DNA from: Burkholderiales bacterium
Lineage (GTDB): Bacteria > Pseudomonadota > Gammaproteobacteria > Burkholderiales > Burkholderiaceae_C
Length of the DNA: 6,382 nucleotides
Direction of reading: 5' to 3'
NCBI GenBank assembly: GCA_947458895.1
Contig: CANHBY010000086.1
Location: forward strand, 1-6,382
The position numbers and the translations under genes were made by a program. This document shows positions 1-5,971 of this stretch, one piece after another. The notes below the pieces were generated by a model. It saw nothing but the letters and a program-made list of their open reading frames with translations. It made no database searches and had not been told where the DNA came from. How positions within the stretch are numbered: the first letter of the stretch is position 1; each line of letters opens with the position of its first letter.

Positions 1-92
1 AACTGGCCTCGCTGGGGCTGATTTTCGCTTTCGACGCCCCAAGTCTGACAGGCTGCTAGGACGTGAACAATTTGGCATTTTCAACCCAACTC
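1..92. other. Left-edge region with no supportable gene
   Basis: I see no supportable gene here. One plus-strand frame reads LASLGLIFAFDAPSLTGC and then stops at 57-59, so this could be the last codons of a plus-strand gene entering from the left. There are too few residues to judge, and I do not recognise them. A minus-strand frame opens at an ATG (76-78) and stays open to the edge, but it has no clear ribosome binding site and looks unlike a conserved protein start. Positions 13-18 and 36-41 (TGGGGC/GCCCCA) could pair as a 6-bp stem with a 17-nt loop. I infer intergenic sequence or the tail of a neighbouring gene. Confidence 0.35.
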
Positions 93-118
93 AAAAAAAA
101 AGCCAGCAGCGGGCTGGC
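93..118 (-). terminator. Intrinsic terminator of mdh
   Basis: Read on the minus strand, this is a 6-bp perfect stem GCCAGC/GCTGGC with a 5-nt loop (CCGCT), followed directly by nine T residues. That is the classic Rho-independent layout. It lies about 60 bp past the mdh stop codon, in the direction of mdh transcription. No T-run follows the hairpin on the plus strand, so it should act mainly on leftward transcription. Confidence 0.85.
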
Positions 119-179
119 GGTGGGTGCCCCAACCCCTCTCAGAGTATCGGGCCCCCGGTTCAGGCTTCCTTGCCAAACA

Positions 180-1166
180 TCAAAGCAGGTGCTTGACGCC
201 TTCTTGTTCTTCCAGCAGTTCTTTCAGGGTGAGGTTGATGCGCTCTTGGCTGAACGCATTGATCGCCAGGCCTTCAACGATCTTGTATTCGCCGCCCTCG
301 GTGGTAACGGGGAAGCCGAACATCACATCCTTCGGAATGCCATATTCTCCGTTCGAGGGGATACCCATCGTCACCCACTTGCCTTGGGTGCCGAGCGCCC
401 AGTCACGCATGTGGTCGATGGCGGCATTGGCGGCCGATGCCGCAGAGCTCAGGCCGCGTGCCTCAATGATGGCAGCGCCGCGCTTGCCGACGGTAGGCAG
501 GAAGACTTCGCGGTTCCAGACGTCATCATTGATCAGAGCCTCGACGCCTTGGCCATCCACAGTGGCAAAGCGGTAGTCAGCGTACATCGTTGGTGAGTGG
601 TTGCCCCACACAGCCAGCTTTTCAATGTTGGCGACGGCCTTGCCGGTCTTGGCGGCGATCTGTGAGGCCGCACGGTTGTGGTCCAGGCGCAGCATGGCGG
701 TGAAGTTCTTGCGCGGCAGATCAGGTGCGCTCTTCATGGCGATGTAGGCGTTGGTGTTGGCAGGGTTGCCAACGACCAGCACGCGCACATCACGGCTGGC
801 CACAGCATTCAGGGCCTTGCCCTGTGCGGTGAAAATTTGGGCGTTGGCAGCCAGCAGATCCTTGCGTTCCATGCCGGGGCCACGGGGGCGAGCACCCACC
901 AAGAGAGCGTAGTCGGTGTCTTTGAAAGCCTGATTGGCGTCGCTGTGTGCTTCCATGCTGGCCAGCAAGGGGAAGGCGCAGTCTTCCAGTTCCATCATCA
1001 CGCCCTTGAGGGCCTTCTGGGCCTTCTCGTCAGGAATTTCCAGCAATTGCAGGATCACAGGTTGGTCCTTGCCCAGCATTTCACCTGAGGCAATACGAAA
1101 CAACAGCGCATAGCCGATTTGGCCAGCAGCACCCGTGACGGCAACACGAACAGGTTTCTTACTCAT
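180..1166 (-). CDS. mdh: Malate dehydrogenase (NAD-dependent)
   Basis: This enzyme oxidises (S)-malate to oxaloacetate with NAD in the cytoplasm, the step that feeds citrate synthase. The 328-residue length is normal for the Thermus/cytosolic-type family. The Rossmann glycine motif is TGAAGQIG (residues 11-18). Glu43 in LLEIP is at the position that binds the adenosine ribose and favours NAD over NADP. The active-site loop [13 protein letters not shown] (91-103) carries Arg95 and Arg101. GNPANTN (133-139), LDHNRA (161-166, Asp162 and Arg165) and GNHSP (188-192, catalytic His190) are all present. I chose the ATG at 1164-1166 because the protein then begins [12 protein letters not shown], as in the family, and because a GGAG (1173-1176) sits 6 bases upstream. 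An in-frame start at 1229 would add 21 unconvincing residues. The gene is divergent from the GntR gene and has its own terminator, so it is probably transcribed alone. Confidence 0.97.
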   Translation of the reverse strand: MSKKPVRVAVTGAAGQIGYALLFRIASGEMLGKDQPVILQLLEIPDEKAQKALKGVMMELEDCAFPLLASMEAHSDANQAFKDTDYALLVGARPRGPGMERKDLLAANAQIFTAQGKALNAVASRDVRVLVVGNPANTNAYIAMKSAPDLPRKNFTAMLRLDHNRAASQIAAKTGKAVANIEKLAVWGNHSPTMYADYRFATVDGQGVEALINDDVWNREVFLPTVGKRGAAIIEARGLSSAASAANAAIDHMRDWALGTQGKWVTMGIPSNGEYGIPKDVMFGFPVTTEGGEYKIVEGLAINAFSQERINLTLKELLEEQEGVKHLL

Positions 1167-1252
1167 GAAAATCTCCAAGAACAAATGATGATGAAAATGG
1201 GGGTATTCAAAGGCACGATTGAGGCACATCGCCCTTTAGAGGGTATGAGGCT

Positions 1253-1268
1253 CGCGTGGGTTCACGCG
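1253..1268. repeat. GC-rich inverted repeat in the mdh leader region
   Basis: CGCGTG and CACGCG form a perfect 6-bp stem around a 4-nt loop (GGTT on the plus strand). It lies about 85 bp upstream of the mdh start, so it would fall in the 5' untranslated leader if mdh transcription begins near the AT-rich element at about 1345. It could be an RNA hairpin, a protein-binding site or chance. No T-run follows on either strand, so it is not an intrinsic terminator. Confidence 0.35.
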
Positions 1269-1344
1269 CTCCAGCAGGCCCCCGAGAGTGTAGGGCAGGA
1301 GGCAAGTCTGATCTGGAGGGGGCGAAGTTGGCTCCAAAATGAGC

Positions 1345-1356
1345 TCTTATAAAAGA
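1345..1356. promoter_or_regulatory. Candidate operator/promoter core between mdh and gntR
   Basis: TCTTATAAAAGA is an imperfect palindrome (five of six symmetric pairs) and the most AT-rich element in the 293-bp divergent gap. It contains TATAAA (1348-1353) on the plus strand and TATAAG on the minus strand, so it could serve as a -10 element in either direction. The plus-strand -35 candidate TTGGCT (1328-1333) is only 14 bp away, which is short, and I find no good minus-strand -35. Its place between the GntR gene and mdh suggests an operator or a shared promoter core. That is inference from position and symmetry only. I see nothing else definite in 1167-1459 apart from the mdh ribosome binding site and the hairpin at 1253-1268. 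Confidence 0.4.
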
Positions 1357-1459
1357 TACAAGACAACAGGCCTTTTCGAGAAAAACTGCACTAGACGCTG
1401 GGGCCGGGCGTGTGCTGCAATGGACCCAGCCCATTCCGGCTTTTCAAAAGCCTCGCTCC

Positions 1460-2203
1460 ATGCCCGATCGCGCGTTTCCCGAAGGCGGCCCCTCTTTCAG
1501 CCCGCTTTATCGTCAAATCAAAGCGCTGATCACACGCAGCTTGCAGGCCGGTGAGTGGCGGCCCGCAGACGCCATCCCCAGTGAAATCGAGCTGGCTGCC
1601 CGTTTCGGCGTGAGTCAAGGAACGGTTCGCAAGGCCGTTGATGAGCTGGCAAGCGAGAACCTCTTGGTCCGACGCCAAGGCAAGGGCACGTTTGTGGCCA
1701 CTCATTCCGAGGAGAAAGTTCAATATCGCTTTCTTCGGCTCACCTCAGACGATGGCAAACCGCTGCGCTCTGAGCGGCGGTTCATCGACTGCCAACGCCT
1801 GCGCGCACCGGCCGACATTGCCCACCCACTTATGCTCAGATCAGGGGCTCCCGTCTTCATGGTTCGGCGCCTGTTGTCGTTCGATGATCGCCCGGTGGTG
1901 CTGGAAGACATTTGGTTGCCGGGCGCTCACTTCAAGGGTTTGACAACAGAGCGACTGACCGACTGTCGCGGCCCCCTGTATGCATTTTTTGAAGAGGAAT
2001 TCGGCGTCCGCATGATTCGTGCCGAAGAAAAAATCCGTGCGGTGGCAGCGTCTGCCGAGGCGGCACAGTGGCTCAAACTGATCCAGGGGGCGCCTCTTTT
2101 AAGCGCTGAGAGGCTGTCGTTCACCTATGACGACAAGCCTGTGGAAGTGCGGCGTGGTTTTTACGATACGTCGTTTCACCACTACCGAAACACTCTCAAC
2201 TGA
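1460..2203 (+). CDS. GntR-family transcriptional regulator (HutC/UTRA type)
   Basis: This is a 247-residue DNA-binding regulator. The N-terminal GntR winged helix-turn-helix spans about residues 14-80: FSPLYRQIKALI, then the signature IPSEIELAARFGVSQGTVRKA (39-59), then the wing LLVRRQGKGTFVA (68-80). The C-terminal part (about 90-242) has the UTRA effector-domain pattern, including PVFMVRRL (131-138), VVLEDIWLP (146-154) and the closing VEVRRGFYDTSFHHY (228-242). UTRA domains bind small metabolites and change operator affinity. The gene sits between divergent mdh and the sdh operon, so control of these TCA-cycle genes and of itself is a reasonable inference. The ligand is not evident. I chose the ATG at 1460 because the helix-turn-helix then begins at the usual distance from the start. 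Its ribosome binding site is weak, and a GTG at 1412 (263 residues) is an alternative. I see no convincing terminator after the gene. Confidence 0.92.
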   Translation: MPDRAFPEGGPSFSPLYRQIKALITRSLQAGEWRPADAIPSEIELAARFGVSQGTVRKAVDELASENLLVRRQGKGTFVATHSEEKVQYRFLRLTSDDGKPLRSERRFIDCQRLRAPADIAHPLMLRSGAPVFMVRRLLSFDDRPVVLEDIWLPGAHFKGLTTERLTDCRGPLYAFFEEEFGVRMIRAEEKIRAVAASAEAAQWLKLIQGAPLLSAERLSFTYDDKPVEVRRGFYDTSFHHYRNTLN

Positions 2204-2205
2204 GC

Positions 2206-2216
2206 CCTGATTCAGG
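2206..2216. repeat. Short symmetric element just after gntR
   Basis: CCTGATTCAGG is an 11-base odd palindrome with five perfect pairs around a central T, starting three bases past the gntR stop. A T5 run follows about 15 bases later. The symmetric arms leave no room for an RNA loop and the T-run is too far away, so I do not call a terminator. It may be a minor protein-binding site or chance. Confidence 0.2.
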
Positions 2217-2247
2217 TCAGTACGGATGCTTTTTACCCCTCCTCCAG

Positions 2248-2263
2248 GTCTGGCATGCCAGAC
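2248..2263. promoter_or_regulatory. Perfect 16-bp palindrome upstream of sdhC
   Basis: GTCTGGCATGCCAGAC is identical to its own reverse complement across all 16 bases and is centred about 80 bp before the sdhC start. Its GT...AC ends fit the general shape known for GntR-family operators, and a GntR/UTRA gene lies immediately upstream. It could therefore be the binding site through which that regulator, or another dimeric regulator, controls sdhCDAB. In RNA it could also fold as a 6-bp stem with a CATG loop, but no T-run follows, so a terminator is unlikely. I did not find a clear -35/-10 pair in 2204-2335, so the promoter position stays open. Confidence 0.5.
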
Positions 2264-2321
2264 GGTCCAGGGCGTAGTTCCTTGCCTTGCAATAAACTCC
2301 AGAGGTTTTCTACCAATCACA

Positions 2322-2326
2322 TGAGG
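2322..2326 (+). promoter_or_regulatory. Ribosome binding site deciding the sdhC start
   Basis: TGAGG lies 9 bases before the ATG at 2336 and overlaps an in-frame ATG at 2321. The nearest purine-rich site for the 2321 ATG (AGAGG, 2301-2305) is 15 bases away, which is too far. The later start is therefore preferred. It also gives the N-terminus MSKTTKQRPG, which resembles the usual SdhC start. Confidence 0.6.
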
Positions 2327-2335
2327 TTGTTGCGA

Positions 2336-2752
2336 ATGTCAAAAACAACAAAGCAAAGGCCCGGCACGATGCGGCTGGTCGACGCCTTGCAGTACCGGTT
2401 GCCCGTGGCAGGCTTGGTTTCCATTCTTCACCGTGCCAGCGGCGCCATGATGTTTTTTCTGCTGCCATTCATCATTTGGCTGTTCGACCTGAGCACCGCA
2501 TCAGAGGCTTCCTACAGCCAATTGTCTGCAGCGTTTTCAGAGGGCACCGGGTTCTTTCCCGGCTGGTTTTTGAAGCTGGTCGTGCTGGCCTTGATCTGGG
2601 CCTATTTGCACCACTTTATTGCAGGGCTGCGTCACATCTGGATGGATGCCACCCACTCTGTGACCAAGGCTTTCGGCCAACAGTCGGCAGTGTTCACCTT
2701 GGCTCTGAGCGTTTTCCTCACGCTCATGCTTGGGTTTCGAGTTTTCTTTTAA
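2336..2752 (+). CDS. sdhC: Succinate dehydrogenase cytochrome b556 subunit
   Basis: This is one of the two membrane anchors of complex II. It helps bind haem b and forms part of the ubiquinone site in the inner membrane. The protein has 138 residues. The family signature SILHRASG (29-36) carries Ser29 and Arg33, matching the quinone-site Ser27 and Arg31 of E. coli SdhC. LHHFIAGLRHIWMD (91-104) carries His93, which aligns with the haem axial ligand His84 of E. coli. Three hydrophobic segments lie at about 24-50, 75-97 and 116-137. It begins the sdh operon, and sdhD follows after 9 bp. An in-frame ATG at 2321 would add five residues but is less well supported by its ribosome binding site. Confidence 0.95.
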   Translation: MSKTTKQRPGTMRLVDALQYRLPVAGLVSILHRASGAMMFFLLPFIIWLFDLSTASEASYSQLSAAFSEGTGFFPGWFLKLVVLALIWAYLHHFIAGLRHIWMDATHSVTKAFGQQSAVFTLALSVFLTLMLGFRVFF

Positions 2753-2761
2753 GGCATTCAC

Positions 2762-3124
2762 ATGACCCCTAATTTTGGTTCCAAGCGCCTGGTTGTCGGG
2801 GCGCACTATGGCCTGCGCGACTGGCTCAGCCAGCGAGTCACCGCTTTGGTGATGGCGCTGTTCACGGTAGCCCTGGTGGTGCAAGTTCTCTTGCCCGGGC
2901 CCATGGGCTACGACAAATGGGCCAGCATTTTTTCTGCGCAGTGGATGAAATTGCTCACCTTCGTGACCATTTTGGCGCTTCTCGTCCACGTGTGGGTGGG
3001 CGTTCGTGACATCCTCATGGACTACGTCAAACCGGTGGTTGTTCGCCTGCTGTTGCAGGTCGCCACGATCATGTGGCTGGTGGGTTGTGCGGGTTGGACT
3101 ATTCAGGCGCTTTGGAGATTGTGA
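2762..3124 (+). CDS. sdhD: Succinate dehydrogenase membrane anchor subunit
   Basis: This is the second membrane anchor of complex II and pairs with SdhC around haem b and the quinone pocket. The protein has 120 residues and three hydrophobic segments at about 24-46, 60-82 and 93-116. The conserved stretch LLVHVWVGVRDILMDYVKP (73-91) aligns with E. coli SdhD: His76 corresponds to the haem ligand His71, and Tyr88 in DYVKP to the quinone-hydrogen-bonding Tyr83. The start has an AAGG (2751-2754) 7 bases upstream that overlaps the sdhC stop. The stop codon overlaps the sdhA start by one base (TGATG), which suggests coupled translation. Confidence 0.95.
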   Translation: MTPNFGSKRLVVGAHYGLRDWLSQRVTALVMALFTVALVVQVLLPGPMGYDKWASIFSAQWMKLLTFVTILALLVHVWVGVRDILMDYVKPVVVRLLLQVATIMWLVGCAGWTIQALWRL

Positions 3125-4908
3125 TGGCAGTGAACAAGCGAAAATTTGATGTGGTGATCGTGGGTGCGGGCGGCTCGGGCATGCGTGCTTCGTTGCAGCT
3201 GTCTCGTGCGGGGCTGAATGTGGCTGTGTTGTCGAAGGTGTTCCCGACCCGTTCGCACACCGTGGCGGCTCAGGGCGGCATTGGTGCTTCGCTGGGCAAC
3301 ATGAGCGAAGACAACTGGCACTATCACTTCTTTGACACCGTCAAGGGCTCCGACTGGCTGGGTGACCAAGACGCCATTGAATTCATGTGCCGTGAGGCCC
3401 CGAAGGTGGTCTACGAACTCGAACACATGGGCATGCCCTTCGACCGCAATGCGGACGGCACGATTTACCAGCGCCCCTTTGGCGGCCACACCGCCAACTA
3501 CGGCGAAAAGCCGGTTCAGCGCGCCTGCGCCGCAGCCGACCGCACCGGCCACGCCATGTTGCACACGCTCTACCAGCAAAACGTCAAGGAGCGCACCAAC
3601 TTCTTCGTCGAGTGGCTGGCCCTTGACCTGATTCGTGACGCCGAAGGCGATGTGGTGGGCGTGACGGCGCTCGAGATGGAAACCGGCGAGGTTTACATCC
3701 TGGAGGCCAAGACAGTGTTGTTGGCCACCGGTGGTGCAGGGCGTATTTTTGCAGCCTCCACCAACGCATTCATCAACACGGGCGACGGTCTGGGCATGGC
3801 TGCCCGCGCTGGCATTCCCCTGGAAGACATGGAGTTTTGGCAGTTTCACCCCACCGGCGTCGCTGGTGCAGGCGTGTTGCTGACCGAAGGTTGCCGAGGC
3901 GAAGGCGCAATTCTGCGCAACAGCAACGGTGAGCGTTTCATGGAACGCTATGCCCCCACCCTGAAAGACCTGGCCCCGCGTGACTTTGTATCGCGCTGCA
4001 TGGACCAGGAAATCAAGGAAGGCCGTGGCTGTGGCCCGAACAAGGACCACGTGGTGCTCGACATGACCCACCTGGGTGCCGAGACCATCATGAAGCGGCT
4101 GCCCTCGGTGTTCGAGATCGGCCACAACTTCGCCAATGTCGACATCACGGTTCAGCCCATTCCGGTGGTCCCCACCATCCACTACCAAATGGGTGGCGTC
4201 CCCACCAATGTGTATGGCCAGGTGGTGATCCCTCGCAACGGCAAGCCCAATGACATCCTCAACGGCCTCTATGCCGTGGGCGAATGCGCTTGTGTGAGCG
4301 TGCACGGTGCCAATCGCCTGGGTACCAACTCGCTGCTGGACTTGCTCGTGTTTGGTCGTGCGGCCGGTAACCACATCGTGGACTCTGCTCTTAAAACCAA
4401 GGCCCACAAGCCGCTGCCAGCTGACGCGGCTGACTACACCCTGGCTCGCTTGGCCAGCCTGGAAAATCGCGCTTCGGGCGAGTATGCCCAAGACGTTGCG
4501 AACGACATCCGCGCCACCATGCAATTGCATGCGGGCGTGTTCCGCACCCAAGCCTCAATGGACGAAGGTGTCGAGAAGATCAAGGAACTCGCCAAGCGTG
4601 TGAAGAACATCTACCTGGGTGATAAGTCCAAGGTGTTCAACACGGCGCGCATCGAGGCACTGGAGGTCGAGAACCTCATCGAGGCTGCCTTGGCGACCAT
4701 GATCTCGGCAGCAACTCGCCGCGAAAGCCGCGGTGCACACTCGGTGAACGACTACGGCGACACCCCCGAGTTCCCGAACGGCCGCAATGACCGCGACTGG
4801 ATGAAGCATTCTCTGTGGTTCAAAGAGGGTAACCGCCTTGATTACAAGCCGGTCAACCTCCAGCCACTGACCACTGAGTCTATTCCCCCGAAGGTTCGTT
4901 CCTTCTAA
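3124..4908 (+). CDS. sdhA: Succinate dehydrogenase flavoprotein subunit
   Basis: This is the catalytic subunit of complex II. It oxidises succinate to fumarate on the cytoplasmic face of the membrane and passes electrons through FAD to SdhB. The protein has 594 residues, close to the 588 of E. coli. The dinucleotide-binding motif is VIVGAGGSGMRA (11-22). RSHTVAAQGG (43-52) contains His45, the site of covalent FAD attachment. Active-site residues are in place: FHPTG (His242), LLTEG (Thr254, Glu255), APRDF (Arg286), TIHYQMGG (His353) and GANRLGTNSLLD (Arg398). The C-terminal domain includes ESRGAHSVNDY (534-544). The start at 3124 has a GGAGA (3114-3118) 5 bases upstream and gives MAVNKRKFDVVIVGAG. 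An upstream in-frame ATG at 3073 lies inside sdhD and is not needed. Confidence 0.98.
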   Translation: MAVNKRKFDVVIVGAGGSGMRASLQLSRAGLNVAVLSKVFPTRSHTVAAQGGIGASLGNMSEDNWHYHFFDTVKGSDWLGDQDAIEFMCREAPKVVYELEHMGMPFDRNADGTIYQRPFGGHTANYGEKPVQRACAAADRTGHAMLHTLYQQNVKERTNFFVEWLALDLIRDAEGDVVGVTALEMETGEVYILEAKTVLLATGGAGRIFAASTNAFINTGDGLGMAARAGIPLEDMEFWQFHPTGVAGAGVLLTEGCRGEGAILRNSNGERFMERYAPTLKDLAPRDFVSRCMDQEIKEGRGCGPNKDHVVLDMTHLGAETIMKRLPSVFEIGHNFANVDITVQPIPVVPTIHYQMGGVPTNVYGQVVIPRNGKPNDILNGLYAVGECACVSVHGANRLGTNSLLDLLVFGRAAGNHIVDSALKTKAHKPLPADAADYTLARLASLENRASGEYAQDVANDIRATMQLHAGVFRTQASMDEGVEKIKELAKRVKNIYLGDKSKVFNTARIEALEVENLIEAALATMISAATRRESRGAHSVNDYGDTPEFPNGRNDRDWMKHSLWFKEGNRLDYKPVNLQPLTTESIPPKVRSF

Positions 4909-4930
4909 CCCACGCTGATCAGGAGAAGTC

Positions 4931-5635
4931 ATGAAACAGCGCGTATTCCAGATTTATCGCTACGATCCCGACAAAGACGACAAGCCCCGCATGCAGACCA
5001 TTGAGGTCTCGCTCGACGAAGGCGACCGCATGTTGCTCGATGCCTTGATGAAGCTCAAGGCCATCGACCCCACGCTGACCTTCCGTCGCTCATGCCGTGA
5101 GGGTGTGTGTGGCTCTGATGCCATGAATATCAACGGCAAGAACGGCCTGGCCTGCTTGACCAACATGCGCGATCTGAAAGACCCGATCGTGCTGCGCCCC
5201 CTGCCCGGGCTGCCCGTGATCCGCGACTTGATCGTCGACATGACGCAGTTCTTCAAGCAGTACAACTCCATCAAGCCCTACCTCGTGAACGAGACCATGC
5301 CTCCTGAAAAGGAGCGCCTGCAGCTCCCTGAAGAGCGTGAAGAGCTCAATGGCTTGTATGAGTGCATCCTGTGCGCAAGCTGCTCTACCAGCTGCCCCAG
5401 CTTCTGGTGGAACCCCGACAAGTTCGTGGGGCCCGCCGGCTTGCTGCAGGCTTACCGGTTCATCGCAGACAGCCGAGATCAAGACACCGCCGGCCGCCTC
5501 GACAACCTGGAAGACCCCTACAGGCTGTTCCGTTGCCATACCATCATGAATTGCGTCGATGTGTGCCCCAAGGGGCTCAACCCCACCAAGGCCATCGGCA
5601 AAATCAAAGAGCTCATGGTGCGCCGCTCGGTGTGA
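4931..5635 (+). CDS. sdhB: Succinate dehydrogenase iron-sulfur subunit
   Basis: SdhB carries electrons from the SdhA flavin to ubiquinone through three iron-sulfur clusters. The protein has 234 residues. The [2Fe-2S] ligands are Cys55, Cys60, Asp63 and Cys75 in SCREGVCGSDAMNINGK and the following LAC. The Asp in place of a fourth Cys is the same as in E. coli and is normal. ECILCASCSTSCP (144-156) and RCHTIMNCVDVCP (201-213) supply the other two clusters: Cys145, 148, 151 and 212 for [4Fe-4S], and Cys155, 202 and 208 for [3Fe-4S]. Trp160 in FWWNPDKF and His203 match quinone-site residues. AGGAGA (4921-4926) precedes the start, and the gap from sdhA is 22 bp with no terminator. The stop overlaps the sdhE start by one base. 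Confidence 0.98.
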   Translation: MKQRVFQIYRYDPDKDDKPRMQTIEVSLDEGDRMLLDALMKLKAIDPTLTFRRSCREGVCGSDAMNINGKNGLACLTNMRDLKDPIVLRPLPGLPVIRDLIVDMTQFFKQYNSIKPYLVNETMPPEKERLQLPEEREELNGLYECILCASCSTSCPSFWWNPDKFVGPAGLLQAYRFIADSRDQDTAGRLDNLEDPYRLFRCHTIMNCVDVCPKGLNPTKAIGKIKELMVRRSV

Positions 5636-5919
5636 TGGGCTCCCCCTTGACCGATCTCATCAGCGCTCAGGATTTGAGCAAACTGCGGTGGCGCTGCCGC
5701 CGTGGTTTGCTTGAAAATGACCTGTTTATTGAGCGATTCTTTAATCGCTTTTCTGCTACCTTGACCCATGCACAGGCGAATGCTTTGTATGTGCTGATGG
5801 ATCTGGCTGATAACGATTTGCTTGACCTGTTTTTGGCTCGCAAGGAGCCCGAAGGTGAGTTGCGCACGGCGCAGGTGTGCGAGTTGTTGGCTTTAGTGCG
5901 GCGCTCAGCCGACCAATGA
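5635..5919 (+). CDS. sdhE: FAD assembly factor SdhE
   Basis: SdhE (also called YgfY/CptB, formerly DUF339, and Sdh5/SDHAF2 in mitochondria) promotes covalent attachment of FAD to SdhA. The protein has 94 residues, near the usual 80-100. The signature RRGLLENDLFIERFF (22-36) contains the conserved RGxxE motif (Arg23, Gly24, Glu27) that contacts SdhA. The helical pattern continues with LMDLADNDLLDLFL (54-67). The ATG shares its A with the sdhB stop (TGATG). No strong ribosome binding site is visible, so translational coupling to sdhB is likely. Base composition looks a little more AT-rich than in sdhA and sdhB. The operon position directly supports its role in maturing the complex encoded upstream. 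Confidence 0.93.
   Translation: MGSPLTDLISAQDLSKLRWRCRRGLLENDLFIERFFNRFSATLTHAQANALYVLMDLADNDLLDLFLARKEPEGELRTAQVCELLALVRRSADQ
5732..5752 (+). other. Terminator-like hairpin inside sdhE
   Basis: AGCGATT and AATCGCT form a perfect 7-bp stem around a CTTT loop, and T residues run directly from the stem (TTTT, then C). The layout resembles a weak intrinsic terminator pointing with the operon, but only three of the seven pairs are G-C and the T-run is short. It lies within codons for ERFFNRF, where the Arg-Phe and Asn-Arg codons create the symmetry, so chance is a fair explanation. Confidence 0.3.
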
Positions 5920-5971
5920 GGCACTCATCATTGAGATTTCTTCTCATTTCAATTAACTCAAAGGAATGCCC
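5920..5971 (+). promoter_or_regulatory. sdhE-gltA spacer with the gltA ribosome binding site
   Basis: This is a 52-bp AT-rich gap. AAGGA (5961-5965) lies 6 bases before the gltA ATG at 5972. An in-frame ATG at 5966 is too close to that site to be the start. Small inverted repeats are present (TGAGA/TCTCA at 5932-5946 and CAATGA/TCATTG at 5914-5933), but none is followed by a proper T-run, so I see no clear terminator between sdhE and gltA. I find no convincing -35/-10 pair. Confidence 0.5.

Noticed and set aside
63..596. Plus-strand open frames opposite the 3' half of mdh (also 124-576 and 678-1088)
   Set aside because: They are antisense to a well-supported mdh gene, show no family motif, and the first would have to run through the mdh terminator.
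1412..1459. GTG start that would extend the GntR protein by 16 residues
   Set aside because: The added residues show no conserved pattern, and the ATG at 1460 places the helix-turn-helix at the usual distance from the N-terminus. It remains possible because the ribosome binding site of the ATG is weak.
3103..4551. A 482-codon open frame on the minus strand
   Set aside because: It lies wholly antisense to sdhA apart from a few bases, its translation is rich in His, Val and Gly without recognisable domains, and long antisense frames are common opposite GC-rich genes. SdhA has every catalytic residue, so the plus strand is the real gene.
4979..5160. Asp63 in place of a cysteine in the SdhB [2Fe-2S] motif
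   Set aside because: It looks like a missing ligand, but E. coli SdhB has the same Asp at this position, so it is normal.
5090..5539. Minus-strand open frame of 149 codons
   Set aside because: It is antisense to sdhB, whose cysteine motifs are complete. The translation shows no domain.
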